8,597 bases of DNA, taken from NCBI GenBank assembly GCA_003164305.1, contig PLSZ01000566.1, positions 1,144-9,740 on the forward strand, written 5' to 3'. Positions 1 through 7,065 of this stretch are shown here, piece by piece; the stretch's first letter is position 1, and every line of letters starts with the position of its first letter. The notes under the pieces are model-generated. The model saw only the letters and a list, made by a program, of their open reading frames with translations. It was not told the DNA's origin and did not search any database. Origin of the DNA: Acetobacteraceae bacterium. GTDB taxonomy: Bacteria; Pseudomonadota; Alphaproteobacteria; Acetobacterales; Acetobacteraceae. Both the position numbers and the translations under genes were made by a program.

Positions 1-894
1 TTGCGCCAGCAACTGGATCAGCAGTTGCAACATCTGCAGGGCGTGATCTCCAAGCTGGCGAACCGGTTGCAACGGAAACTACTGGCGCAGCAAACCCGCG
101 CGTGGGAATTCGATCTCGACGAGGGCATGCTGGACGCCGGCCGTTTGTCTCGCGTCGTGGTCAATCCGCTGCTGGCGCTGTCGTACAAACGTGAGCTGGA
201 CATGGAGTTCCGCGACACCTGCGTGTCGTTGCTGATCGACAACTCCGGTTCGATGCGCGGGCGGCCGATCACCGTGGCGGCGATGTGTGGCGATATCCTG
301 GCCCGCACGCTGGAACGCTGCGCGGTGAAGGTCGAAGTGCTCGGGTTCACGACGCGCGCCTGGAAGGGCGGACAAAGTCGTGAGAAATGGGTGCAGGACG
401 GCAAGCCGCGCAATCCCGGGCGGCTGAACGACCTGCGGCACATCGTTTACAAGGCCGCCGACGCGCCCTGGCGCCGCGCGCGAAAGAACCTGGGGCTGAT
501 GCTGCGCGAAGGCCTGTTGAAGGAAAACATCGACGGTGAGGCGCTGCTGTGGGCGTATCGCCGGTTGCTGGTGCGCCCCGAGCATCGCCGCATCCTGATG
601 GTGATCTCCGACGGTGCGCCGGTCGATGATTCGACGCTGTCGGTGAACCCGGGCAACTACCTGGAAAAGCACCTGCGCGAAGTGATCCGCGACATCCAGA
701 ACCGCGACCAGGTCGAGTTGATCGCCATTGGCATCGGCCACGACGTCACGCGATACTACCAACGCGCCGTCACCATCGTCGATGCCGAGGAACTGGGCGG
801 TACGATGATGAAGAAACTCACCGAGCTGTTCGATGAGGACGCCCAGGCGGCCTGGGCGCGCGTGGCGGCGGAACGCTCGGCGGTGGTGGTTTAG
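1..894 (+). CDS. cobT: Cobaltochelatase subunit CobT, C-terminal part (5' truncated)
   Basis: This is the C-terminal 297 residues of CobT. CobT pairs with the AAA+ ATPase CobS to drive ATP-dependent insertion of Co2+ by CobN into hydrogenobyrinic acid a,c-diamide, in the cytoplasmic aerobic cobalamin pathway. A von Willebrand A domain is visible. Its MIDAS motif DNSGSM lies at residues 80-85 (Asp80, Ser82, Ser84), and the second metal-site loop ISDGAPVDD at 202-210. The conserved blocks [38 protein letters not shown] and [12 protein letters not shown] are typical of CobT. Full-length CobT is roughly 600 residues, so the acidic N-terminal half lies outside the window and the TTG at base 1 is probably not the start. 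The gene ends in TAG at 892-894 with an intact C terminus. Family identity is near certain. Confidence 0.96.
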   Translation: MRQQLDQQLQHLQGVISKLANRLQRKLLAQQTRAWEFDLDEGMLDAGRLSRVVVNPLLALSYKRELDMEFRDTCVSLLIDNSGSMRGRPITVAAMCGDILARTLERCAVKVEVLGFTTRAWKGGQSREKWVQDGKPRNPGRLNDLRHIVYKAADAPWRRARKNLGLMLREGLLKENIDGEALLWAYRRLLVRPEHRRILMVISDGAPVDDSTLSVNPGNYLEKHLREVIRDIQNRDQVELIAIGIGHDVTRYYQRAVTIVDAEELGGTMMKKLTELFDEDAQAAWARVAAERSAVVV

Positions 895-927
895 GGCGGT
901 ATCCGATCAGGTCCAATTGCCTTCAAT

Positions 928-960
928 CGTCATCGTCCGGCTCGACCGGACCATCAGTCG
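928..960. repeat. Possible dispersed palindromic repeat fragment
   Basis: GTCCGG (935-940) and CCGGAC (946-951) form a 6-bp inverted repeat around CTCGA. Read on the plus strand, the surrounding bases encode the peptide VIVRLDRTIS. I remember similar peptides recurring in spurious short ORFs of alphaproteobacterial intergenic repeats. The inverted repeat is seen directly; membership of a repeat family is recollection and needs a genome-wide copy count. Confidence 0.35.
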
Positions 961-980
961 AGCGACCTTGGGTATTTGCC

Positions 981-1005
981 GATGGGCCAATCCGGTTGGC
1001 CCATC
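981..1005 (+). terminator. Perfect 10-bp-arm hairpin downstream of cobT
   Basis: GATGGGCCAA (981-990) is perfectly complementary to TTGGCCCATC (996-1005), with a 5-nt loop TCCGG. It lies 87 bp past the cobT stop, in the gap between convergent genes, so it could end cobT transcription or protect the 3' end of its mRNA. No T run follows it on either strand, so it is not a canonical intrinsic terminator. The structure is certain; its role is inferred. Confidence 0.45.
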
Positions 1006-1063
1006 AGAGTCGCTGTATCAACCCCATCGAAAACCGCACCAGGGCCCGCGTAGTCGTTTTTAG

Positions 1064-1117
1064 AACGTCATGACCTTCTGAACGGCCATGAGATCTTTCA
1101 ACCGTCATGGCCGCGGT
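1064..1117. repeat. Degenerate triple repeat containing a 9-bp-arm inverted repeat
   Basis: Three successive units start with AAC and carry a CATG core: AACGTCATGACC at 1064, AACGGCCATGAG at 1081 and AACCGTCATGGCC at 1100, spaced 17 and 19 bp. Between the second and third units, CGGCCATGA (1083-1091) and TCATGGCCG (1105-1113) form a perfect inverted repeat with a 13-nt loop. It lies 134 bp past the lipase-like stop on the minus strand. It could be a terminator, a protein-binding site or a relic of a dispersed repeat; the sequence does not decide. Confidence 0.45.
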
Positions 1118-1246
1118 CCGCGCATAGCGTCGTGAATCGCCCGATCATAACGCTGAAAGGCAAATGCCGCGGCACCCAACAGCGAAACCCCACCGCGTGC
1201 CGGAACGCGAAACCGGGACCCGAGCGTCGAAAACCTCTGACCCTGA

Positions 1247-1957
1247 TTATCGGTTCGCCACGGTGATGCAAGTCATCGCGACCAGGTCCGCGTACTTCGA
1301 CTGGGCCATCGATTTTTCAATCGCGCCATTCGTGTGCGCATTGAGAATGTTGACGCCCACATGTGGCAATTCGATCACCGGTCCAACATGGCTGCCGGCT
1401 GTCAGCTTGCTGACAGGATCCCAACTGATCCTGAAGTTGAGACCCAGCTTGAATTTGGTCGCTCTGCTCCCATCCGCGAGGTTGCCCGAAAACGTCCCAA
1501 GCGCCGGAGGGGCATTGTAGGTGATGAACGGCAGATTGCATTTAACCCCGATGACCTGCGCGAGATAACCGCCGAGAGAATGTCCGACCACTAAAATGAA
1601 CGAGTTCTTATATTGCTGTTTCAATTGCTCCGCGTAGGTGACGCAATCCGCCGCGCGCTCTGGCGTGACTCCGGCGGCTATAGCCGCGTCGTCGACGGTC
1701 CAGTCTTTCCGTCCATCTCCCTTTGTGAACGGGCTGTTCGAGCTTCCCCGGTAGCTCAGGATATACATGTCCTTGTGGCCATTGAACTTGTAAATCCCGG
1801 CGGATGCACCTCCGGCGTCGCCCTCTTTTTCCCAGCCAAACCGGTTGGTATTTTTGGGGTCGAAGAAGCCGCCCAGTAAGCTGTACCCTTCAAAGTCAAC
1901 GTTCTTATAGATGGATTTGGCGGCTTTAGCGGTGTCACTGACGGTGATAAACGGCAT
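1247..1957 (-). CDS. Lipase class 3-like alpha/beta hydrolase
   Basis: This 236-residue protein belongs to the alpha/beta hydrolase fold and most resembles class 3 lipases and the related DUF2974 group. The nucleophile elbow GHSLGG is at 125-130, making Ser127 the nucleophile. The ILSYRGSSN strand-loop at 66-74 matches the oxyanion-hole [YF]RG[ST] region of class 3 lipases. Asp180 (ISWDPVSKL) and His208 (NAHTNG) are well placed to complete the triad. No signal peptide or membrane segment is visible, so it is probably cytoplasmic unless exported by another route. The ATG at 1957 is preceded by GAGGGGG (1965-1971) at 7 nt. It stands alone on its strand, 152 bp below the CoA-transferase stop. 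Its codons look less GC-rich than those of its neighbours, with many A/T third positions and Lys/Asn/Tyr residues, which hints at horizontal acquisition. Substrate unknown. Confidence 0.85.
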   Translation of the reverse strand: MPFITVSDTAKAAKSIYKNVDFEGYSLLGGFFDPKNTNRFGWEKEGDAGGASAGIYKFNGHKDMYILSYRGSSNSPFTKGDGRKDWTVDDAAIAAGVTPERAADCVTYAEQLKQQYKNSFILVVGHSLGGYLAQVIGVKCNLPFITYNAPPALGTFSGNLADGSRATKFKLGLNFRISWDPVSKLTAGSHVGPVIELPHVGVNILNAHTNGAIEKSMAQSKYADLVAMTCITVANR

Positions 1958-2019
1958 TGCTCAACCCCCTCAACCGGAGTGCCTCATTCGCCGTGGGCCT
2001 TCCGAGATTGCTGATCGTC

Positions 2020-2049
2020 TTAATAACCGTTCCTCGCCGCTTATTGCAA
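2020..2049 (-). promoter_or_regulatory. Candidate sigma70-type promoter for the lipase-like gene
   Basis: On the minus strand, TTGCAA (2044-2049) is followed after 18 bp by TATTAA (2020-2025). Each matches 4 of 6 consensus bases. The site lies about 60 bp above the lipase ATG in an AT-richer intergenic patch, which would leave a short leader. This is a pattern match only. Confidence 0.3.
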
Positions 2050-2109
2050 GCCCCGTCCCGTAAAAATGTCACGGCACTGCCACGAGAGACTTTTAGCAAA
2101 TTTGTTCTA

Positions 2110-4200
2110 TCAGAGGCTCCCGCCGGCCGCTCGCGGCGATCGAGTTAGCGACTCCAGCACCGCCTCAGTGTCCGCCCCCAGATCAGGCGCCGGTCCGATC
2201 GCGCGACCAAAGCTGGCGCGCCAGGGCAGCCCGGGAACGATGCCGTCGTTAAGGGGATCCCAGAAACCGCGGGCGCGAAGATGACCGCTGCCGGCAAGAT
2301 CGATCGAACTCGCCAGCGCCGACGCCGGCACCCCGGCACGCCGCAGTGCCGCCTCCGCCGTCCTGGCATCCTGTGCTTGCGCCCATGCGGACAATATCGC
2401 GTCGATGTCGGCCGCGCGCGCGACACGGGCGGCGAAATCGAGTTCCGGCTCAAGTCCGGGTACAATTTCGCACAGCGCGCGCCAGTCGGTATCGTCGCGC
2501 ACGGCGATGCTGATCCAAGCATCCTCGCCCATGCAGCGCCAGGCGCCGTGCGGGGCGTGACGATCGGACCGGTTGCCGATCGGTTCGGCAGGCGAACCAG
2601 TTTGCGTCGCCAGCAACGGATCCGCCAGGCACCACAAAATCGCTTCGATCATGGAACAGTCCACCTGGGCGACCTCCCCCGTTGCCCGCCGGCACCAGAG
2701 GCTCGCGGCGGCGGCGAAGGCCAGCATCATCCCCAGCATCGGGTCGAGCCAGGCGAAACCGACGCGCGGCGGTAGGCCCGGATGGCGGTTCAGGCCGGCG
2801 AAACCGGCGTAGCATTGCAGCAACGTTCCATAAGCGACGGCGTGCGCCTCGGGGCCCGTGCGGCCCATGCCAGAGGCGGAAACGTAGATCAGATCGGGGT
2901 TTTCGGCGCGCAATGTCTCGGCGCCAAGGCCGAGCCGGTCCATCACGCCGGTGGCGAAATTTTCCACCAGGACGTCGCTGGTTTTTACCAAAGCGCGCGC
3001 GGCGTCCCGATGATCCGGTCGTTTCAAATCCAGCACGATGGCTTTTTTCGCCTGACCGAGAGCGGTGTGCAGTTCGGTGCCGCGGCCGGGATCGCCGCGG
3101 CCGGGCGCCTCGACCTTGATCACTTCGGCACCCATCGCCGCGAGATATCGCGTGGCGGTCGGGCCGGCAATCACCCAACTGAAATCCAGCACCCGCACGC
3201 CGGATAACGGCAGCGGACCATCGCCGCGCCAGGCGGTCGTTCCGGTTCCCGGGTACAAGGTCAATCCAAACGGCGCCCCCGGCATCTTCACAGTGTCACC
3301 GCGCCAGAATCCGCGATGACGAAGTTGCGGAGAGGTCAGATGCTCGGACAATTCGCGCAGCGGAAAGCTCGGCACGTGCGCGGCCTGCGCGATATCGGCG
3401 ATCCATTGCTTCGGATGACCGCGGCTCCAGTCCGACATCAGCGCGTGCAGCGCGTCCCAGTTGGCCACGCGATCCGGTTTGGTCACGAAACGAGGGTCGC
3501 TGCCCCAGGCGGGCGAGCCCATCGCCTCCAGCCAGGCCGCCCACTGCTTTTCCTCGCGCGGTGAAATGGCGACATAGCCGTCACTGGCTGGCAGGATGCA
3601 AACGGTGGCGCCGTTGCCATCGGTCAGCCGTTTGCGCCGGGCGCCGCGTCCGGTCAGTCCGGCGCGCGTCAGTTCGGTCATCGCCAGCGTCGCCAATGCT
3701 TCCTGCATCGAAACGTCGATGGTCGCGCGAGGCTCCGCCGCCAGCACGGCGTGCATCCCGGCGCACGCGGCGGCCAACCCGCCGACGAAGGCTGATTGTT
3801 CCCCGACCGGACGGATCGGCGGCTCCGCCAGGTCGTCCACCTGACCGGTCAGCAATCTCGCGATGCCGCTGGCGTATAGCATTGTCAGGTCGGTGGCGGG
3901 AACGTTCGCGTCCGGACCGAACCGGCCGAACGGGGTGATGACGACGATCGGGGCGGTCGCGTTGCGGTCCCGGATCGATACGGCATCCGGCCAGTCGTGG
4001 CACAGGATCAGATCGGCCCCGGATATGGTATCAATGGAGACGACCGCCTTTCCCTCATTCAGGTGAACCGCCAATGGTGTCGATGTATCGGGATCGATAC
4101 ACGTTACCTCGGCGCCCAGGTCGGAAAACATCCGTCCGCAGACCGCGACCGCGAGGCCGGACCCAAGCTGACTTACCTTTAATCCCGATAGCAACGACAC
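2110..4200 (-). CDS. Tandem-fused CaiB/BaiF (class III) CoA-transferase
   Basis: This 696-residue protein contains two class III CoA-transferase domains in one chain; ordinary family members are about 400 residues and act as interlocked dimers. Domain 1 (about 1-330) opens with LSGLKVSQLGSG and carries IDVSMQEAL, with Asp162 at the position of the catalytic aspartate (Asp169 in formyl-CoA transferase). Domain 2 (about 331-696) is canonical: LSGVRVLDFSWVIAGP, GAEVIKVEAPGRGDPGR, LVENFATGVMDRLGL, NPDLIYVSASGMGRTGP, then VDCSMIEAIL with Asp514. Domain 1 has a shortened N-terminal region and lacks the LVENF-type segment. Family members move CoA between acyl-CoA and free acids. I chose GTG at 4200 because GGAGGA sits 6 nt upstream (4207-4212) and LSGL follows within four residues; upstream ATGs at 4218 and 4305 would bury this site. 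It is divergent from the lyase-family gene. Acid substrates cannot be read from sequence. Confidence 0.92.
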   Translation of the reverse strand: MSLLSGLKVSQLGSGLAVAVCGRMFSDLGAEVTCIDPDTSTPLAVHLNEGKAVVSIDTISGADLILCHDWPDAVSIRDRNATAPIVVITPFGRFGPDANVPATDLTMLYASGIARLLTGQVDDLAEPPIRPVGEQSAFVGGLAAACAGMHAVLAAEPRATIDVSMQEALATLAMTELTRAGLTGRGARRKRLTDGNGATVCILPASDGYVAISPREEKQWAAWLEAMGSPAWGSDPRFVTKPDRVANWDALHALMSDWSRGHPKQWIADIAQAAHVPSFPLRELSEHLTSPQLRHRGFWRGDTVKMPGAPFGLTLYPGTGTTAWRGDGPLPLSGVRVLDFSWVIAGPTATRYLAAMGAEVIKVEAPGRGDPGRGTELHTALGQAKKAIVLDLKRPDHRDAARALVKTSDVLVENFATGVMDRLGLGAETLRAENPDLIYVSASGMGRTGPEAHAVAYGTLLQCYAGFAGLNRHPGLPPRVGFAWLDPMLGMMLAFAAAASLWCRRATGEVAQVDCSMIEAILWCLADPLLATQTGSPAEPIGNRSDRHAPHGAWRCMGEDAWISIAVRDDTDWRALCEIVPGLEPELDFAARVARAADIDAILSAWAQAQDARTAEAALRRAGVPASALASSIDLAGSGHLRARGFWDPLNDGIVPGLPWRASFGRAIGPAPDLGADTEAVLESLTRSPRAAGGSL

Positions 4201-4204
4201 GATG

Positions 4205-4212
4205 TCTCCTCC
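4205..4212 (-). promoter_or_regulatory. Ribosome binding site fixing the CoA-transferase start
   Basis: GGAGGAGA on the minus strand lies just before GTG 4200, with 6 nt between GGAGGA and the start. It overlaps codons that would follow the alternative ATG at 4218, which argues that GTG 4200 is the true start. Confidence 0.65.
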
Positions 4213-4270
4213 AGACATGGACGATGGCCGATAAGCGGGGGTTGTGGCAATGTCCACGTCCGTCGATCGG

Positions 4271-4276
4271 AAAGGA
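4271..4276 (+). promoter_or_regulatory. Ribosome binding site fixing the lyase-family start
   Basis: AAAGGA sits 6 nt before ATG 4283. In-frame GTG 4244 and ATG 4250 further upstream lack a comparable site and would run into the short divergent promoter region. Confidence 0.6.
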
Positions 4277-4282
4277 ACCCGC

Positions 4283-5146
4283 ATGCGCCCCCAGGCCGCC
4301 GCCATGAAAGCGCTGTTGCGACAACCCGGCCTTCACGTCATGCCCGGTTGCGGCGATGGCATGGGCGCGCGCCTGATCGAGGAAGCCGGCTTCACGGTCG
4401 GGTTCGCGTCGGGCTCCAGCATTTCGGCGATGCGGCTGGCGATGCCGGACATGGATCTGCTGACGTTCACCGAGATGCGTGACGCGATCGAAACGATCAT
4501 CGGCGCCTCGCCCAACGTACTGTGGCTGGCCGACGGGGACACTGGGTATGGCAACGCGCTGGCCGTGCAACGCACGATCCGCGCCTACGCGCGCGCCGGG
4601 GCCGCCGCGGTGTTGATCGAAGACAAGCAGTGGCCGCGAGCCATGGGCCACGGCGGCGCCAAACTGGTGATCGAACGCGAGCCCGCCATCCTGCGCTGCC
4701 GCGCCGCGATGGAAGCCTGCCGCGAAGAAGGTATTTTGTTGCTGGCCCGTACCGACGCCAGAACGTCCCGAGGCTTCGAGGAGGCTTTGGCGCGGATCAA
4801 GGCCTTCGTCGCCGAGGGTGCCGACATATTGTTCTTGGACTCGCCGGCGTCGGAGGCGGAGATGCGCGCCGGCATCGAAGCCTGCGACGGCCGCCCGTCT
4901 CTCTCGGTGACAGCACCCGCCGCGAAGCACTTCATGCCGGACGACGCGGAACTGGAATGCATCGGCATCAAACTCGCGGTTTATCCGCAGGAGATTCTCG
5001 CGGCGACCGTGCACGCGGTGCGCGCGGTGCTGGCCGGACTGAAGGGCGGCGCGAAACCACCAATGGCCGGGGCCGCGGAACTGGCGATCGCGATACGGTC
5101 CGCGGACTATGTGGCCCAGGATGCGAAATGGCGGGATCCGCGATGA
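4283..5146 (+). CDS. Isocitrate lyase/PEP mutase superfamily protein
   Basis: This 287-residue protein matches the short isocitrate lyase/PEP mutase branch, which includes methylisocitrate lyase, 2,3-dimethylmalate lyase, oxaloacetate decarboxylase and carboxyPEP mutase. These enzymes make or break C-C or P-C bonds beside an oxo-acid on Mg2+. Visible motifs: [15 protein letters not shown] and EEAGF near the N terminus, the metal-binding DGDTGYGN (Asp84, Asp86 to Asn91), IED (Glu113, Asp114), the flexible loop PRAMGH (about 118-123) and ARTD (Arg156, Asp158). Lyases carry KKCGH or KRCGH in that loop with Cys as general acid; here the Cys position is Met121, so ordinary lyase chemistry is doubtful. 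Start ATG 4283 follows AAAGGA at 6 nt and gives the family-typical N terminus. The stop TGA overlaps the next start (ATGA, 5143-5146), implying translational coupling with the LLM oxidoreductase. Exact reaction unknown. Confidence 0.88.
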   Translation: MRPQAAAMKALLRQPGLHVMPGCGDGMGARLIEEAGFTVGFASGSSISAMRLAMPDMDLLTFTEMRDAIETIIGASPNVLWLADGDTGYGNALAVQRTIRAYARAGAAAVLIEDKQWPRAMGHGGAKLVIEREPAILRCRAAMEACREEGILLLARTDARTSRGFEEALARIKAFVAEGADILFLDSPASEAEMRAGIEACDGRPSLSVTAPAAKHFMPDDAELECIGIKLAVYPQEILAATVHAVRAVLAGLKGGAKPPMAGAAELAIAIRSADYVAQDAKWRDPR

Positions 5147-6135
5147 TGGTGCCACTTTCAGTCCTCGATCTCTCGCCGATCGCCGAAGGCAGCGATGCCG
5201 GCACGGCGTTGCGCAATTCGCTCGACCTCGCGCGGCATGTGGAGGCTCTGGGCTATCAACGATTCTGGATGGCGGAGCATCATAATCTGCCCGGCATCGC
5301 CAGCGCGGCGACGGCGGTGGCGCTGGCCCATGTCGGTGCCGGAACGGAGAGGATTCGTATCGGTGCCGGCGGGATCATGTTGCCGAACCACTCTCCCCTC
5401 GTGATCGCCGAGCAATTCGGCACACTCGCCGCCCTGCATCCCGGCCGGGTCGAACTGGGCCTGGGACGCGCGCCTGGATCGGACCAGATCACGGCGCACG
5501 CGATGCGGCGGAATTTAACTGGCGGCGAGGAGTTTCCTCAGGACGTCGTCGAACTGATGGCGTATTTTCAGCCGGTGCAACCGGGACAGCGCGTGCAGGC
5601 GGTGCCGGGCGCCGGCCTGAACGTGCCGATCTGGATTTTGGGTTCCTCCACGTTCGGCGCGCAACTCGCGGCGATTCTTGGGCTGCCGTTCGCCTTCGCC
5701 TCTCACTTCGCGCCGGGCATGATGATGGAAGCGATCGGGATTTACCGGGAGCGGTTCAAGCCGTCGGCGCAACTGGCGGCGCCAAACGTCATGCTCGGCG
5801 TCAACATCATCGCGGCGGACACCGACGCGGAGGCACGGTTTCTGTTTTCCTCGCTACAGCAATCGTTCCTGAATATTCGCAGCGGACGGCCGGGAAAACT
5901 GCCGCCGCCGATCGAGGATTTCGACCAGCGGATCGATCGTTACGGCGCCGCGATGCTGGCCGACGCGCTATCCTGCGCGATCGTCGGCGCGCCGGACGCG
6001 GTGCGCCGCGGGATTGAGGCGTTCGTCGAGCGCACCGGCGCGGATGAGTTGATGGTGACAGCGAACATCTTCGACCACGCGAAACGCAAACGATCGTTCC
6101 ACATCGTCGCCGAGGTGCATGGCGGGATGACCTAA
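5143..6135 (+). CDS. LLM-class flavin-dependent oxidoreductase (luciferase-like, group 1)
   Basis: This 330-residue TIM-barrel protein belongs to the bacterial luciferase-like family, and specifically the group 1 type that includes E. coli YhbW. Diagnostic segments: [13 protein letters not shown] at 4-16, [18 protein letters not shown] at 37-54, [20 protein letters not shown] at 72-91 with [21 protein letters not shown] following, and [12 protein letters not shown] at 166-177. Members are expected to use reduced FMN with O2, or NAD(P)H, on organic substrates; the specific reaction is not predictable. The start overlaps the upstream lyase-family stop (ATGATG at 5143-5148, so residue 1 or 2 may be the start) and no strong ribosome site precedes it, consistent with coupled translation. 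Its stop TAA overlaps the convergent SDR stop by 4 bp. No signal peptide is seen, so it is probably cytoplasmic. Confidence 0.92.
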   Translation: MMVPLSVLDLSPIAEGSDAGTALRNSLDLARHVEALGYQRFWMAEHHNLPGIASAATAVALAHVGAGTERIRIGAGGIMLPNHSPLVIAEQFGTLAALHPGRVELGLGRAPGSDQITAHAMRRNLTGGEEFPQDVVELMAYFQPVQPGQRVQAVPGAGLNVPIWILGSSTFGAQLAAILGLPFAFASHFAPGMMMEAIGIYRERFKPSAQLAAPNVMLGVNIIAADTDAEARFLFSSLQQSFLNIRSGRPGKLPPPIEDFDQRIDRYGAAMLADALSCAIVGAPDAVRRGIEAFVERTGADELMVTANIFDHAKRKRSFHIVAEVHGGMT

Positions 6136-6935
6136 TTCGCGGTCATGCCGCCATCGATAACCAGTTCGCTGCCGGTGACCCAGGCCGCCTCGTCGGACGC
6201 CAGGTACAAACATCCGAACGCGATATCGATCGGCTTGCCGAAGCGGCCCAACGGCGTCGCGTCCATGCGGGCCTTGCCGCTCTCGTTGCCTAAAAGTCCG
6301 GGCCGCGCCATCGGCGTATCGACAAAGCCGGGATGCACGGAATTAACCCTGATCTGGTCTTTGGCGTATTGCAGCGCCGCCGATTTGGAAAAGATCCTCA
6401 CCGCGCCTTTGGACGCGTGATAAGCGGCGTTGGCGAACGAGCCGACGATCCCGCAGATCGAGGAGATGTTGACGATCGATCCGCCTCCGGCCCGTTGCAT
6501 CGCCGGGATCACGGTTTTGGTACCCAGAAACACCCCGGTCGAATTGACCTCCATGATCGCGTTCCAGCTTTCCAACGTCTGATCCGCCAGCGCCATGCCG
6601 GTCATCACCCCACTCGCCTGCACTGTCATGCCGGGCGGGCGACCGGAAATACCCGCGATATTACACAGAATGTTGATCTTACCGTATTTCCGTTCCACGT
6701 CCGCGACAAGTGCGATCCACTGATCTTCATCGCGGACATCCAACCTGCGATATTCCGCGACGCCGCCGCCATCGGTGATCGTGTGCGCGACGCCGTGCCC
6801 GAGGTCATCCTGCACGTCGCACAACACCACGCCGGCACCGTGATGCGCGAACAAATGCGCGGTTTCCTCGCCGATGCCTGAGGCGCCGCCGGTCACGATG
6901 GCGACCTTGCCGGATAGCCGCTTGCCTGGCTGCAT
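6132..6935 (-). CDS. Short-chain dehydrogenase/reductase (classical SDR, NAD type)
   Basis: This 267-residue classical SDR is full length. The Rossmann glycine motif TGGASGIG is at 15-22. Asp40 at the end of the second strand (VVLCD) favours NAD(H) over NADP(H). LDVRD is at 65-69 and CNIAG at 91-95 (the NNAG position). The catalytic residues are Asn131, Ser159 (NISSICG), Tyr172 and Lys176 (YHASK), followed by HPGFVDTPM and the C-terminal VIDGG. A loop between CNIAG and the Asn helix (about 96-120) appears about ten residues longer than usual and may shape substrate choice. The reaction is an alcohol/ketone oxidoreduction on an unknown substrate. The ATG at 6935 is preceded by AGGAGGA at 5 nt (6941-6947). 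The gene is divergent from the F420-type oxidoreductase and converges on the LLM gene with a 4-bp overlap. Its codon use resembles the flanking genes. Confidence 0.94.
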   Translation of the reverse strand: MQPGKRLSGKVAIVTGGASGIGEETAHLFAHHGAGVVLCDVQDDLGHGVAHTITDGGGVAEYRRLDVRDEDQWIALVADVERKYGKINILCNIAGISGRPPGMTVQASGVMTGMALADQTLESWNAIMEVNSTGVFLGTKTVIPAMQRAGGGSIVNISSICGIVGSFANAAYHASKGAVRIFSKSAALQYAKDQIRVNSVHPGFVDTPMARPGLLGNESGKARMDATPLGRFGKPIDIAFGCLYLASDEAAWVTGSELVIDGGMTAN

Positions 6936-6940
6936 GATGT

Positions 6941-6947
6941 TCCTCCT
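6941..6947 (-). promoter_or_regulatory. Strong ribosome binding site of the SDR gene
   Basis: AGGAGGA on the minus strand, 5 nt before ATG 6935, is close to an ideal Shine-Dalgarno site. It is the strongest in the window together with that of the CoA-transferase. Confidence 0.7.
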
Positions 6948-6959
6948 GTTTGATCGCAG

Positions 6960-6987
6960 AATGAATCCGGGACGGCGCGCTGGTCAA
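6960..6987 (-). promoter_or_regulatory. Candidate promoter for the SDR gene
   Basis: On the minus strand, TTGACC (6982-6987) matches 5 of 6 bases of the -35 consensus. It is followed after 16 bp by TTCATT (6960-6965), a weak 3 of 6 match to -10. The predicted start of transcription would lie just above the ribosome site. Speculative. Confidence 0.3.
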
Positions 6988-7065
6988 TGGGCCGCCGGCA
7001 CGGGAACTCCCGGGTTGATGTGGCGTTGCTCGTTCGTCGCTCCTCGGTGTGAAAGGCCTGTCATC

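Larger units (their letters stand above)
895..1246. other. Gene-free stretch between convergent cobT and lipase-like gene
   Basis: About 350 bp lie between the stops of two convergent genes. No open frame here has a credible start, ribosome site or protein-like composition. The stretch instead holds a 10-bp-arm hairpin (981-1005), a short palindromic element (928-960) and a degenerate triple repeat with a 9-bp-arm inverted repeat (1064-1117), listed separately. A short T tract (TTTTTAG) lies near 1057-1063 but does not directly follow a hairpin. Confidence 0.7.

Noticed and set aside
79..762. Minus-strand open frame of 227 codons opposite cobT
   Set aside because: It lies entirely antisense to conserved CobT sequence, with low-complexity Val/Gln/Arg/His composition and no motif.
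833..1063. Plus-strand open frame of 76 codons past the cobT end
   Set aside because: It begins inside cobT and translates intergenic repeat sequence (VIVRLDRTIS); no credible ribosome site, so not called a gene.
2450..3178. Minus-strand open frame of 242 codons in another frame of the CoA-transferase
   Set aside because: Arg-rich translation overlapping canonical CoA-transferase domain 2 in a different frame; no protein-like features.
4241..4257. GTGG/CCAC inverted repeat in the divergent region as a regulator site
   Set aside because: Four-bp arms are too short to support a binding site without conservation evidence.
4055..5155. Minus-strand open frame of 366 codons opposite the lyase-family gene
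   Set aside because: It lies antisense to a protein with clear family motifs, is very rich in Arg/Gly/His as expected from GC-rich shadow frames, and has no recognisable domain.
7003..7014. Short inverted repeat CGGGA-AC-TCCCG as an operator
   Set aside because: Arms of only 5 bp with a 2-nt centre are common by chance in GC-rich DNA; no second copy or promoter was seen next to it.
6874..7065. Upstream in-frame extension of the F420-type oxidoreductase
   Set aside because: It would overlap the SDR start and ribosome site on the other strand and places the RR motif about 86 residues in; GTG 7066 with GAAAGG upstream fits better.
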